Below the pieces are notes generated by a model. It worked only from the letters and a program-made list of their open reading frames with translations. It ran no database searches and was not told the origin of the DNA. Of a stretch of 13,056 nt of DNA, positions 6,257 to 12,703 are shown piece by piece (the first letter of the stretch is position 1; each line of letters begins with the position of its first letter). A program made the translations under genes and the position numbers. The stretch is from Pseudomonadota bacterium. GTDB lineage: Bacteria > Pseudomonadota > Gammaproteobacteria > Xanthomonadales > Xanthomonadaceae. Where the stretch lies: contig JAEWFH010000117.1 in the NCBI GenBank assembly GCA_023388955.1, positions 1-13,056 on the forward strand, read 5' to 3'.

Positions 6257-7537
6257 ATGAAGATCCTGGTAATCGGCAGTGGCGGCCGCGAGCACGCCCT
6301 GGCCTGGAAGCTCGCCCAGTCCCCCCGCGTCAGCGAAGTCCTGGTCGCCCCCGGCAACGCCGGCACCGCGACCGAGCCCGGCTGCCGCAACGTCCCGGTG
6401 GCGGCGACCGACCTGGACGGGCTGCTGCAACTGGTTCGCAGCGAAGGCGTCAGCGTCACCGTGGTCGGCCCGGAGGCCCCGCTGGTGGCCGGCGTGGTCG
6501 ACCGCTTCCGCGCCGCCGGCCACCGCATCTTCGGCCCGACCGCCGCGGCCGCCCGGCTGGAGGGCAGCAAGGCCTTCGCCAAGGACTTCCTGGCCCGCCA
6601 CGGCATCCCCACCGCCCACTACGCGGTGCACACCGAGGTCGACCAGGCCCTGGCGTACGTGCGCGACAAGGGCGCGCCGATCGTCATCAAGGCCGACGGC
6701 CTGGCCGCCGGCAAGGGCGTGATCGTGGCCATGACCCTGGAGGAAGCCGAGCTGGCCGTACGCGACATGCTCGCCGGCAATGCCTTCGGCGACGCCGGGG
6801 CGCGGGTGGTGATCGAGGAATTCCTGGACGGCGAGGAGGCCAGCTTCATCTCCCTGGTCGACGGCAGCACCGCGCTGCCGATGGCAACCAGCCAGGACCA
6901 CAAGCGCGTGGGCGACGGCGACACCGGGCCCAACACCGGTGGCATGGGCGCCTACTCCCCGGCCCCGGTGGTCACCGACGAAGTCCACGCCCGGATCATG
7001 CGCGAGGTGGTCGAACCGACCGTGCGCGGCATGGCCGCCGACGGCGTGCCGTTCACCGGCTTCCTGTACGCCGGGCTGATGATCGACCGCGACGGCGCGC
7101 CGAAGGTGATCGAGTTCAACGTCCGCTTCGGCGACCCGGAAACCCAGCCGATCATGATGCGGCTGCAATCCGACCTGCTGGAACTGGTCGAGGCCGCCAT
7201 TTCCGGCCGCCTGGCCGGGCGCGAGGCGCAGTGGGACCCGCGTCCCTCGCTTGGCGTGGTCATGGCCGCCGAGGGCTACCCGGGCACGCCGCGCGCCGGT
7301 GACGTGATCCGCAGCCACGACGTGCCCGCACCCGAGGGCACCAAGGTGTTCCACGCCGGCACGAAGCTGGTCGACGGCCAGGTCGTGACCGCCGGCGGCC
7401 GGGTGCTGTGCGCATGCGCACTGGGCGAGGACATCCAGGCCGCGCAGCAGAACGCCTACGAGGCGGTCGCGCGGATCTCCTGGCACGGGGAGTTCCACCG
7501 CCACGACATCGGCTGGCGGGCGATCGGGCGGACGTGA
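6257..7537 (+). CDS. purD: Phosphoribosylamine-glycine ligase (GAR synthetase) PurD
   Basis: ATP-dependent ligation of glycine to 5-phosphoribosylamine, the second step of de novo purine synthesis, in the cytoplasm. It is 426 residues (E. coli about 429). The N-terminal domain opens with MKILVIGSGGREHALAWKL and contains VVGPEAPLVAG. The ATP-grasp domain has KADGLAAGKGV (about 145-155), TSQDHKRVGDGDTGPNTGGMGAYSP and EFNVRFGDPETQ (about 286-297). The C-terminal domain carries PSLGVVMAAEGYPGTP and VFHAGTKLVDGQVVTAGGRVL. The ATG at 6257 is chosen over an in-frame one 11 codons earlier because MKILVIGSGG is the conserved N-terminus and the -10 box lies between the two. Purine genes flank the symporter on both sides. 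Confidence 0.98.
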   Translation: MKILVIGSGGREHALAWKLAQSPRVSEVLVAPGNAGTATEPGCRNVPVAATDLDGLLQLVRSEGVSVTVVGPEAPLVAGVVDRFRAAGHRIFGPTAAAARLEGSKAFAKDFLARHGIPTAHYAVHTEVDQALAYVRDKGAPIVIKADGLAAGKGVIVAMTLEEAELAVRDMLAGNAFGDAGARVVIEEFLDGEEASFISLVDGSTALPMATSQDHKRVGDGDTGPNTGGMGAYSPAPVVTDEVHARIMREVVEPTVRGMAADGVPFTGFLYAGLMIDRDGAPKVIEFNVRFGDPETQPIMMRLQSDLLELVEAAISGRLAGREAQWDPRPSLGVVMAAEGYPGTPRAGDVIRSHDVPAPEGTKVFHAGTKLVDGQVVTAGGRVLCACALGEDIQAAQQNAYEAVARISWHGEFHRHDIGWRAIGRT

Positions 7538-7587
7538 GGCAGGCGCTGCCCTGCCCCACCCGACGGGACTGACCGGAGCACGGACGC

Positions 7588-9471
7588 ATGGCATCGACCC
7601 AGTACGCGCTGCTGCGCCAGCGCCGCTTCCTGCCCTTCTTCCTGACCCAGGCGCTGGGGGCGTTCAACGACAACGTCTACCGCCAGGCGATCATCGGCAT
7701 GCTGTTCTGGCTGGGCGTGTCCAGCGGGGACATGGCGCTGTACGCCAACCTGGCGCCGGCACTGTTCATCCTGCCCTACTTCCTGTTCTCGGCCCTGGCC
7801 GGACAGATCGCCGAGAAGGTCGAGAAGGCGACGCTGATCCGGATCACCACCGCGATGGAGATCGCGATCATGTCGCTGGCGGCGATTGGCTTCGCCACCA
7901 CGAGCATGGGCCTGCTGCTGGTGGCGCTGTTCCTGACCGGGGTGCAGTCGACCCTGTTCGGGCCGGTGAAGTACTCGATGCTGCCGGCGGTGCTGCAGCC
8001 GCGCGAGCTGACCGGCGGCAACGGGCTGGTGGAGATGGGGACCTCGCTGTCGATCCTGATGGGGATGATCGCCGGCGGCTCGATCTTCGCCGTGACCGGC
8101 GAGCACGGGCGCTGGGTCGCCGGGGGCGCACTCATCGCGCTGGCGGTCACCGGGCACCTGGTCAGCCGCGCGATCCCGCCGGCCGGGGCCGGCGAGCCCG
8201 GCCTGAAGATCAACTGGAACCCGATCCCCGAGTCGCTGGCGGTGCTGCGGCTGGCAAAGAAACAGCGCGCGGTGCGCAACGCGGTGCTGGGGGTGTCGTG
8301 GTTCTGGTTCTTCGGCACCGTCATCACCAGCCAGCTGCCGGCCTACGCCGAGGTGAACCTGGGCGGCTCGGCGACGCTGTACATCTTCGCCCTGGCGCTG
8401 TTCTCCATCGGCACGGGTGCCGGTTCGCTGCTGTGCGAGAAGCTCTCGGCACGCACCGTGGAGATCGGCCTGGTGCCGCTGGGCTCGGCGGGCATGAGCG
8501 CCTTCCTGCTCGACCTGTACTTCGCCCGGCCCGGCCCGGCGCTGGCCAGCGGGCTGGACGTGGCCGGGTTCCTCGCCGCCGACGGCAGCACGCGCATCAT
8601 CATCGACCTGCTGGGCATCGGCGTGTTCACCGGCTTCTTCGTCGTCCCGCTGTTCGCCCTGATCCAGAGCCGCACGCCGAAGGCGGAAATGGCCCGGGTG
8701 TTCGCCGGGCTGAACATCCAGAACTCCGGCTTCATCGTCGCCGCCGCGCTGGCCGGGCTGCTGACCCAGCGGGTGCTGGGCTGGGACGTGCCGCAGCTGC
8801 TGCTGGCGCTGGCGATCGCCAATGCGCTGGTGGCGATCTGGATCTTCACCATCGTGCCCGAGTTCGTGATGCGCTTCGCCAGCTGGCTGCTGGTGCGCAC
8901 GCTCTATCGCCTGCGAGCCCGCGGCATCGATCATGTCCCCGACGAGGGCGCGGCGCTGGTGGTGTGCAACCACGTCAGCTACATGGACGCGCTGCTGCTG
9001 GCGGCCAGCATCCCGCGCCCGGTGCGCTTTGTGATGTACCACCGGATCTTCAACATCCCCGGCCTGCGCTGGATCTTCCGCACCGCACGGGCAATCCCGA
9101 TCGCCGGCGCGAAGGAGGACCCGGCGCTGATGGAGAAGGCCTTCGAGGAGATCGAGGCGGCGCTGGCCAACGGCGAGGTGGTGGGGATCTTCCCCGAAGG
9201 CGCACTGACGAAGGACGGCGACATCGCCCCGTTCAAGGGCGGCGTGGAACGGATCCTGGCCCGCCGCCCGGTGCCGGTGGTGCCGATGGCCCTGCGCGGG
9301 ATGTGGGCCAGCATGTGGAGCCGGCGCGACGGGCGGCTGGGGCGGATGCGGCTCCCGCGCCGCCTGCGGGCCCGGGTGGAGGTCGTGGCCGCGGCGCCGG
9401 TGGACGGTGCCGGCGCGGGCGCGGAAGGGCTGGAAGGGATCGTGCGGGGCCTGCGCGGGGATGCCGCGTGA
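7588..9471 (+). CDS. LplT-like MFS transporter fused to PlsC-type lysophospholipid acyltransferase
   Basis: A 627-residue inner-membrane protein with two parts. Residues 1 to about 430 are an MFS transporter with many hydrophobic helices, opening with FFLTQALGAFNDNVYRQAI as in the lysophospholipid flippase LplT. Residues about 440-627 are a PlsC/Aas acyltransferase: the catalytic NHVSYMD motif (H462, D467), then FPEGALTKDG (FPEG at 535-538) and VPVVPMALRG. By analogy with LplT plus Aas it should bring lysophospholipid to the inner leaflet and re-acylate it. The AMP-forming acyl-ACP ligase domain that ends the three-part Aas fusions is missing, and the gene stops cleanly. GGAG at 7575-7578 supports the start at 7588. 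It lies 50 bases after purD and may be cotranscribed. The exact lipid substrate is uncertain. Confidence 0.9.
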   Translation: MASTQYALLRQRRFLPFFLTQALGAFNDNVYRQAIIGMLFWLGVSSGDMALYANLAPALFILPYFLFSALAGQIAEKVEKATLIRITTAMEIAIMSLAAIGFATTSMGLLLVALFLTGVQSTLFGPVKYSMLPAVLQPRELTGGNGLVEMGTSLSILMGMIAGGSIFAVTGEHGRWVAGGALIALAVTGHLVSRAIPPAGAGEPGLKINWNPIPESLAVLRLAKKQRAVRNAVLGVSWFWFFGTVITSQLPAYAEVNLGGSATLYIFALALFSIGTGAGSLLCEKLSARTVEIGLVPLGSAGMSAFLLDLYFARPGPALASGLDVAGFLAADGSTRIIIDLLGIGVFTGFFVVPLFALIQSRTPKAEMARVFAGLNIQNSGFIVAAALAGLLTQRVLGWDVPQLLLALAIANALVAIWIFTIVPEFVMRFASWLLVRTLYRLRARGIDHVPDEGAALVVCNHVSYMDALLLAASIPRPVRFVMYHRIFNIPGLRWIFRTARAIPIAGAKEDPALMEKAFEEIEAALANGEVVGIFPEGALTKDGDIAPFKGGVERILARRPVPVVPMALRGMWASMWSRRDGRLGRMRLPRRLRARVEVVAAAPVDGAGAGAEGLEGIVRGLRGDAA

Positions 9472-9479
9472 GCTGCGTC

Positions 9480-9510
9480 CGTGGATGCCCGCGTACGCGG
9501 GCATGACGGG
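9480..9510. repeat. Palindromic repeat unit 1, with a perfect 20-bp palindrome
   Basis: The 31-base unit reads CGTGG, then the perfect palindrome ATGCCCGCGTACGCGGGCAT (9485-9504), then GACGGG. A second copy begins 3 bases later. It starts 8 bases after the acyltransferase stop, at a convergent junction, so it may act as a bidirectional terminator stem, though no T-tract follows. The architecture (ATGCCC, 8 bases, GGGCAT) is reminiscent of the neisserial dRS3 repeat (ATTCCC, 8 bases, GGGAAT). Confidence 0.8.
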
Positions 9511-9513
9511 GGG

Positions 9514-9543
9514 CGTGGATGCCCGCGTCGCGGGCATGACGGG
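9514..9543. repeat. Palindromic repeat unit 2 (direct copy of unit 1)
   Basis: A 30-base direct repeat of the unit at 9480-9510, identical except that the central A is lost: ATGCCCGCG (9519-9527), T, CGCGGGCAT (9529-9537). Each unit can fold alone, and because the arms are the same, arms of different units can also pair. It ends 11 bases before the end of the ampE-like gene on the opposite strand. Confidence 0.8.
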
Positions 9544-9554
9544 ACCTTCGCGGG

Positions 9555-10454
9555 TCAGCTGACGAAGCCGGCGATCACGAACAGCGCCAGCACCACCAGC
9601 CAGGCCAGCAGGCAACGCCAGACCAGCGACATCGCCTTGCGTGCGCGCAGCACCCCGCCATCCCCCACATAGGGGTCGGCGCCCGGCGCCGGCGGGACGC
9701 TGCCATCCCAGGCGAGCTCGCTGGCCACCGCCGCGCGCCCGGCCGCGCCCAGGAACGCCGGCTGCAACGGCAGGCTGGCACCGCCTGCACCACGCCAGGC
9801 GGCAAGCACGCGGTCGAAGCTGCCCACCAGTGCCAACGCCAGGCACATCAGCTGGGCGACCGGCCATTCGATCCAGCGCAGCAGCGCCTTCGCGCCACGG
9901 GCGGTCCCTGCCGGCAGGCGACCGCCCGCGGCCGCCGCCACCAGCAGCGCGACCAGCCGGTAGCCAACCGCACCCACCGGCCCCAGCAGCAGGAACCACA
10001 GCAGCACGCCGAACCAGCGCCGCAGCGCGTTGCGGAACACCGCGGTGACCAGCGCATCGGCATCCGCCGGCGCCACCCCGGTGTCGGAAAGCCGCGCCGC
10101 GGCATGGCGTCGCGCAATCGGGTCCGGGTCGCCCTCCACGAGCGCATCCACGTCGCGGTCCAGGTCACGCGGGCCCCAGGCATGGAACAGCGCGGCCACC
10201 CCGAACAGCAGCCCGCCCAGGCCCCAGGCCGCATCGTCGAACAGCGCCTGCAGCACGGCGACGGCAAGCAGCGGCGGCACCAGCGCCAGCAGCACGCCCC
10301 AGCCACTGCGCCACCAGGCCGCGAGCGCGCCGCGACCGCCGAGCCAGCGCAACCAGCGCGCGAACCAGCGGTGGTCGCGCACGCTCCTTGCCAGGCCCGG
10401 TGCCAGGTGGCCGAGCACGAGCGCAAGCACGGTGGCGATCAGGGTCACGGCCAT
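9555..10454 (-). CDS. ampE: AmpE-like inner-membrane protein
   Basis: A 299-residue multi-pass membrane protein of the AmpE group (related to the CobD/CbiB superfamily). AmpE is encoded with AmpD in enterobacteria and has been described as a sensor or modulator in beta-lactamase induction; its biochemical activity is unclear. Hydrophobic segments are at about 4-20, 52-72, 78-92, 146-176, 198-212 and 279-298. The recognisable core is AVFRNALRRWFGVLLWFLLLGPVGAVGYRL (about 138-167), preceded by DPDPIARRHAAARL. The ATG (10452-10454) lies 9 bases after the nudC stop, with no clear Shine-Dalgarno, suggesting translational coupling. No ampD or beta-lactamase gene is in the window. A CobD-type role in cobalamin synthesis is less likely, given the length and the lack of cob neighbours. 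Confidence 0.75.
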   Translation of the reverse strand: MAVTLIATVLALVLGHLAPGLARSVRDHRWFARWLRWLGGRGALAAWWRSGWGVLLALVPPLLAVAVLQALFDDAAWGLGGLLFGVAALFHAWGPRDLDRDVDALVEGDPDPIARRHAAARLSDTGVAPADADALVTAVFRNALRRWFGVLLWFLLLGPVGAVGYRLVALLVAAAAGGRLPAGTARGAKALLRWIEWPVAQLMCLALALVGSFDRVLAAWRGAGGASLPLQPAFLGAAGRAAVASELAWDGSVPPAPGADPYVGDGGVLRARKAMSLVWRCLLAWLVVLALFVIAGFVS

Positions 10455-10463
10455 GCCGGCATG

Positions 10464-11420
10464 CTACCCGTCGACGGCGTCCAGCCAGTGTTCGATCAGC
10501 CAGCGCGCGATCGACACCGGGGGCGGCAGGGTCGGACCGGTGCCATCGTCGTCGGTATCGCGGGCCAACGCCCGGCGCACCTCGTCGGCACGGAACCAGC
10601 GCGCGTCCTCGAGCTCGTCGAACACCTTGGGCTCGTCCGGATGCGCCAGCGCCAGGTAGCCCAGCATCAGCTGGCCCGGGAACGGCCACGGCTGCGAGCC
10701 CATGTAGCGGCAGGCGCGCACCCGCACCCGGGTCTCCTCCAGCACCTCCCGGGCCACGGTCTGCTCCAGGGTCTCGCCGGGCTCGACGAAGCCGGCCACC
10801 AGCGAGTACCGCCGCGGGACCCAGCTGGAAGGCCGGCCCAGCAACAGGCGACTGCCATCGGTGACCGCGGCGATGATGGCCGGATCGGTGCGCGGGTAGT
10901 GTTCGCGCCCGCACGCCCCGCAGCGGCCCAGCCAGCCGCCGCGCTCGAAGCCCAGCGTGCCGCCGCACAGCCCGCAGTGGCGGTGGCTGTGGTGCCAGTG
11001 CAGCAAGGCGCGGGCCTGGGCGAACACACCGGCGTGGAAGGCCGACCAGCTGCCGGCGGCGGTACGCACGTCGACCCGCAGCGGGGCGTCCACGGCGGCG
11101 GTTTCGGCATCCAGTGCGAACCAGGCGGTGCCTTCCGGGTCCAGGCCCAGGAAGATCGACACGCCCGGCCCGCCGCTCAACTCGTGCCCGGCCGGCGCAT
11201 GCGGTCCCTCGGCCTGCGCCAGCGCGCGGCCGTCACGGTCGACCAGCAGCACGCGCCCGTCCCGCCAGTGCCGCACCAGCCCCTCGGGGTCCTCGCGCAG
11301 CGCATCGGCACGATCAAGCGCACCGACGCAGGCCGGGTCATCGATGGTGGGGATCAGGCACTCGCCGGGGGCGAAGGCGCCGGCCCCGACGAAGCCGAAC
11401 GGGGCCGGGCGGTTGCTCAC
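10464..11420 (-). CDS. nudC: NADH pyrophosphatase / NAD-cap decapping Nudix hydrolase NudC
   Basis: Hydrolyses NAD(H) to NMN(H) and AMP, and in E. coli removes NAD caps from RNA. It is 318 residues, with an N-terminal domain (1 to about 140), a four-cysteine zinc ribbon (Cys149, Cys152, Cys167, Cys170) and a Nudix domain. The Nudix box is GFVEPGETLEQTVAREVLEE (210-229), followed by the NudC-specific SQPWPFP (242-248). Two positions are unusual: the Gly after REVLEE-x is Arg231, and the residue ending the SQPWPFP-x-S motif is Gln250. The metal-binding glutamates are intact, so activity is expected. The GTG start overlaps the erpA stop as GTGA (11417-11420), indicating translational coupling. 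ampE follows 9 bases downstream. Confidence 0.95.
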   Translation of the reverse strand: MSNRPAPFGFVGAGAFAPGECLIPTIDDPACVGALDRADALREDPEGLVRHWRDGRVLLVDRDGRALAQAEGPHAPAGHELSGGPGVSIFLGLDPEGTAWFALDAETAAVDAPLRVDVRTAAGSWSAFHAGVFAQARALLHWHHSHRHCGLCGGTLGFERGGWLGRCGACGREHYPRTDPAIIAAVTDGSRLLLGRPSSWVPRRYSLVAGFVEPGETLEQTVAREVLEETRVRVRACRYMGSQPWPFPGQLMLGYLALAHPDEPKVFDELEDARWFRADEVRRALARDTDDDGTGPTLPPPVSIARWLIEHWLDAVDG

Positions 11421-11806
11421 GCGGTAAACGAGGAACCGCAGCCGCAGGTGGTCTTGGCGTTCGGATTGCGGATCACGAACTGGGCACCGTGCAGGCTCTC
11501 GGTGTAGTCCACCGTCGCCCCCATCAGGTACTGCAGGCTGAGCGGATCGACCAGCAGGGTGACGCCATCGGTCTCGACCCCCAGGTCATCCTCGGCCTGG
11601 GTCTCGTCGAACTCGAACCCGTACTGGAAGCCCGAGCAGCCGCCCCCCTGGATGTAGACCCGCAGCTTCAGGTCCGGATTGCCTTCCTCGGCCACCAGCT
11701 GGGCGACCTTGGCCGCCGCCGCCGGGGTGAAGTCCAGTGGACGCTCGATGGCGTGGTAGTCGGGCGCATCGTCGAGGCCCGGCAGGGGGATGATCAGGCT
11801 TTCCAT
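11417..11806 (-). CDS. erpA: Iron-sulfur cluster insertion protein ErpA
   Basis: A-type Fe-S carrier that delivers clusters to apo-proteins (in E. coli including IspG/IspH and respiratory enzymes). It is 129 residues, with the three cluster-binding cysteines of the family: Cys57 in YIQGGGCSGFQYGFEFD and Cys121/Cys123 in TTCGCGSSF at the C-terminus. The loop LVDPLSLQYLMGATVDY is typical for ErpA/IscA. The N-terminal extension of about 20 residues is longer than in E. coli ErpA (about 114 residues in all). The ATG at 11804-11806 has no strong Shine-Dalgarno; GTG and other starts closer to the conserved domain are not better. The stop overlaps the nudC start. Confidence 0.94.
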   Translation of the reverse strand: MESLIIPLPGLDDAPDYHAIERPLDFTPAAAAKVAQLVAEEGNPDLKLRVYIQGGGCSGFQYGFEFDETQAEDDLGVETDGVTLLVDPLSLQYLMGATVDYTESLHGAQFVIRNPNAKTTCGCGSSFTA

Positions 11807-11860
11807 CCGGGAAGCATGGGGGGCCGGGCGACCGCGTTCAAGCCGGCGGGCGTGGACGGT

Positions 11861-12652
11861 TCATTCCACCACACGGCTTTCCGGGCGCGGCGGGGCGGCG
11901 CTGTCCTGCGCGCCGGTCGCCTCGGCCCAGGTGAAGGACTGCTCCACGTGCGCGCCCGACTCCGGATCCAGCTCCACGTTCACCCGCACCGGTTCGAAGC
12001 CCTCGGGCAGGAACACGTCACCCCGGACCTGCTGGAAGTAGCGGAACGAAAAGTCCACCCCGGGGGCGCCCGGCTGCTGGCGCAGTTCCTCCCATTCCAG
12101 GGTCTCCAGCCGCCCCTCGCGCGAGCCCTCGATCGACAGCGACACCCGCCCCGCGCTGACCACCTCGCGGTCCAGGTTGCGAGTGAGGGTGACGCTGAAG
12201 TGCCAGGCGCGCTCGCTCTGCCGCTGCATGCGGATGGCATGCACGCTCAGCCCGCGGCGCTGGGCGGTGGAGCCCACCAGCCGCTCGTAGAAGGCGACGT
12301 CCGCGCGCAGGCCGGCGATCTCCTCGTCGCGCACCGCCAGCGCGCCCTGCAGCTCGCGGTTGGCATCACGGCTGATCTGGTCCGAGCGCGACAGCGTGGC
12401 GGTTTTCTGCTGCTCGCTGGAAAGCTGCTTTTGCAGCGCCTCCACCTGCTCCTGCGAACGGGCCAGGTCCCCGCGCAGGTCACCCGGTGCCGGCACGATC
12501 GCGCGCCACAGCCCCCAGGCCCCGAACAGCAGCGCCAGCAACAGCACGCCGGCGGCGATCGCCAGCGCGCGCAGCGGCATGAACAGGCCCGCCTCGGGCC
12601 CGCCATCAGGGCCTTGCGGCGGCACAGGTTGTCCAGGCAGAGGGGGGACCAT
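11861..12652 (-). CDS. Single-span coiled-coil membrane protein (DUF6776-like)
   Basis: 263-residue protein that I recognise only as a conserved hypothetical of the DUF6776 type. A Pro/Gly-rich N-terminal tail (1-27) is followed by one transmembrane helix (about 28-49, LRALAIAAGVLLLALLFGAWGLW). A charged, heptad-like coiled coil follows (about 58-128, Asp/Glu/Gln/Leu-rich), then FYERLVG (121-127) and a C-terminal domain with alternating beta-strand pattern (about 133-245: HFSVTLTRNL, GRVSLSIEG, VDFSFRYFQQVRGDVFLPEGF, VRVNVELDP). The likely topology is a cytoplasmic tail with the coiled coil and beta domain in the periplasm. It lies 51 bases downstream of the bactofilin gene and 54 bases upstream of erpA, all on the same strand. 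The start at 12652 has GGTGA a few bases upstream; Met25 is an alternative but would remove the tail. Confidence 0.75.
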   Translation of the reverse strand: MVPPLPGQPVPPQGPDGGPEAGLFMPLRALAIAAGVLLLALLFGAWGLWRAIVPAPGDLRGDLARSQEQVEALQKQLSSEQQKTATLSRSDQISRDANRELQGALAVRDEEIAGLRADVAFYERLVGSTAQRRGLSVHAIRMQRQSERAWHFSVTLTRNLDREVVSAGRVSLSIEGSREGRLETLEWEELRQQPGAPGVDFSFRYFQQVRGDVFLPEGFEPVRVNVELDPESGAHVEQSFTWAEATGAQDSAAPPRPESRVVE

Positions 12653-12703
12653 CGGGTCACCGGTTGTGGACCGGCGCCAAGACTACCCGCCCCGGCGTGA
12701 CGA

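Noticed and set aside
7456..9999. 847-codon open frame on the minus strand across the acyltransferase and beyond
   Set aside because: It spans two real genes and the repeat junction in the wrong frames, has compositional bias only, and no recognisable motif.
11807..11860. Separate promoter for erpA
   Set aside because: The 54-base spacer is GC-rich and I could not find a TAGAMT/TATAAT-like -10 on the minus strand; readthrough from the upstream genes is simpler.
12653..12703. Small inverted repeat CCGGT/ACCGG (12660-12674) between the bactofilin and DUF6776 genes
   Set aside because: Only 5 bp of pairing in GC-rich DNA with no T-tract; expected by chance. The spacer shows nothing else.
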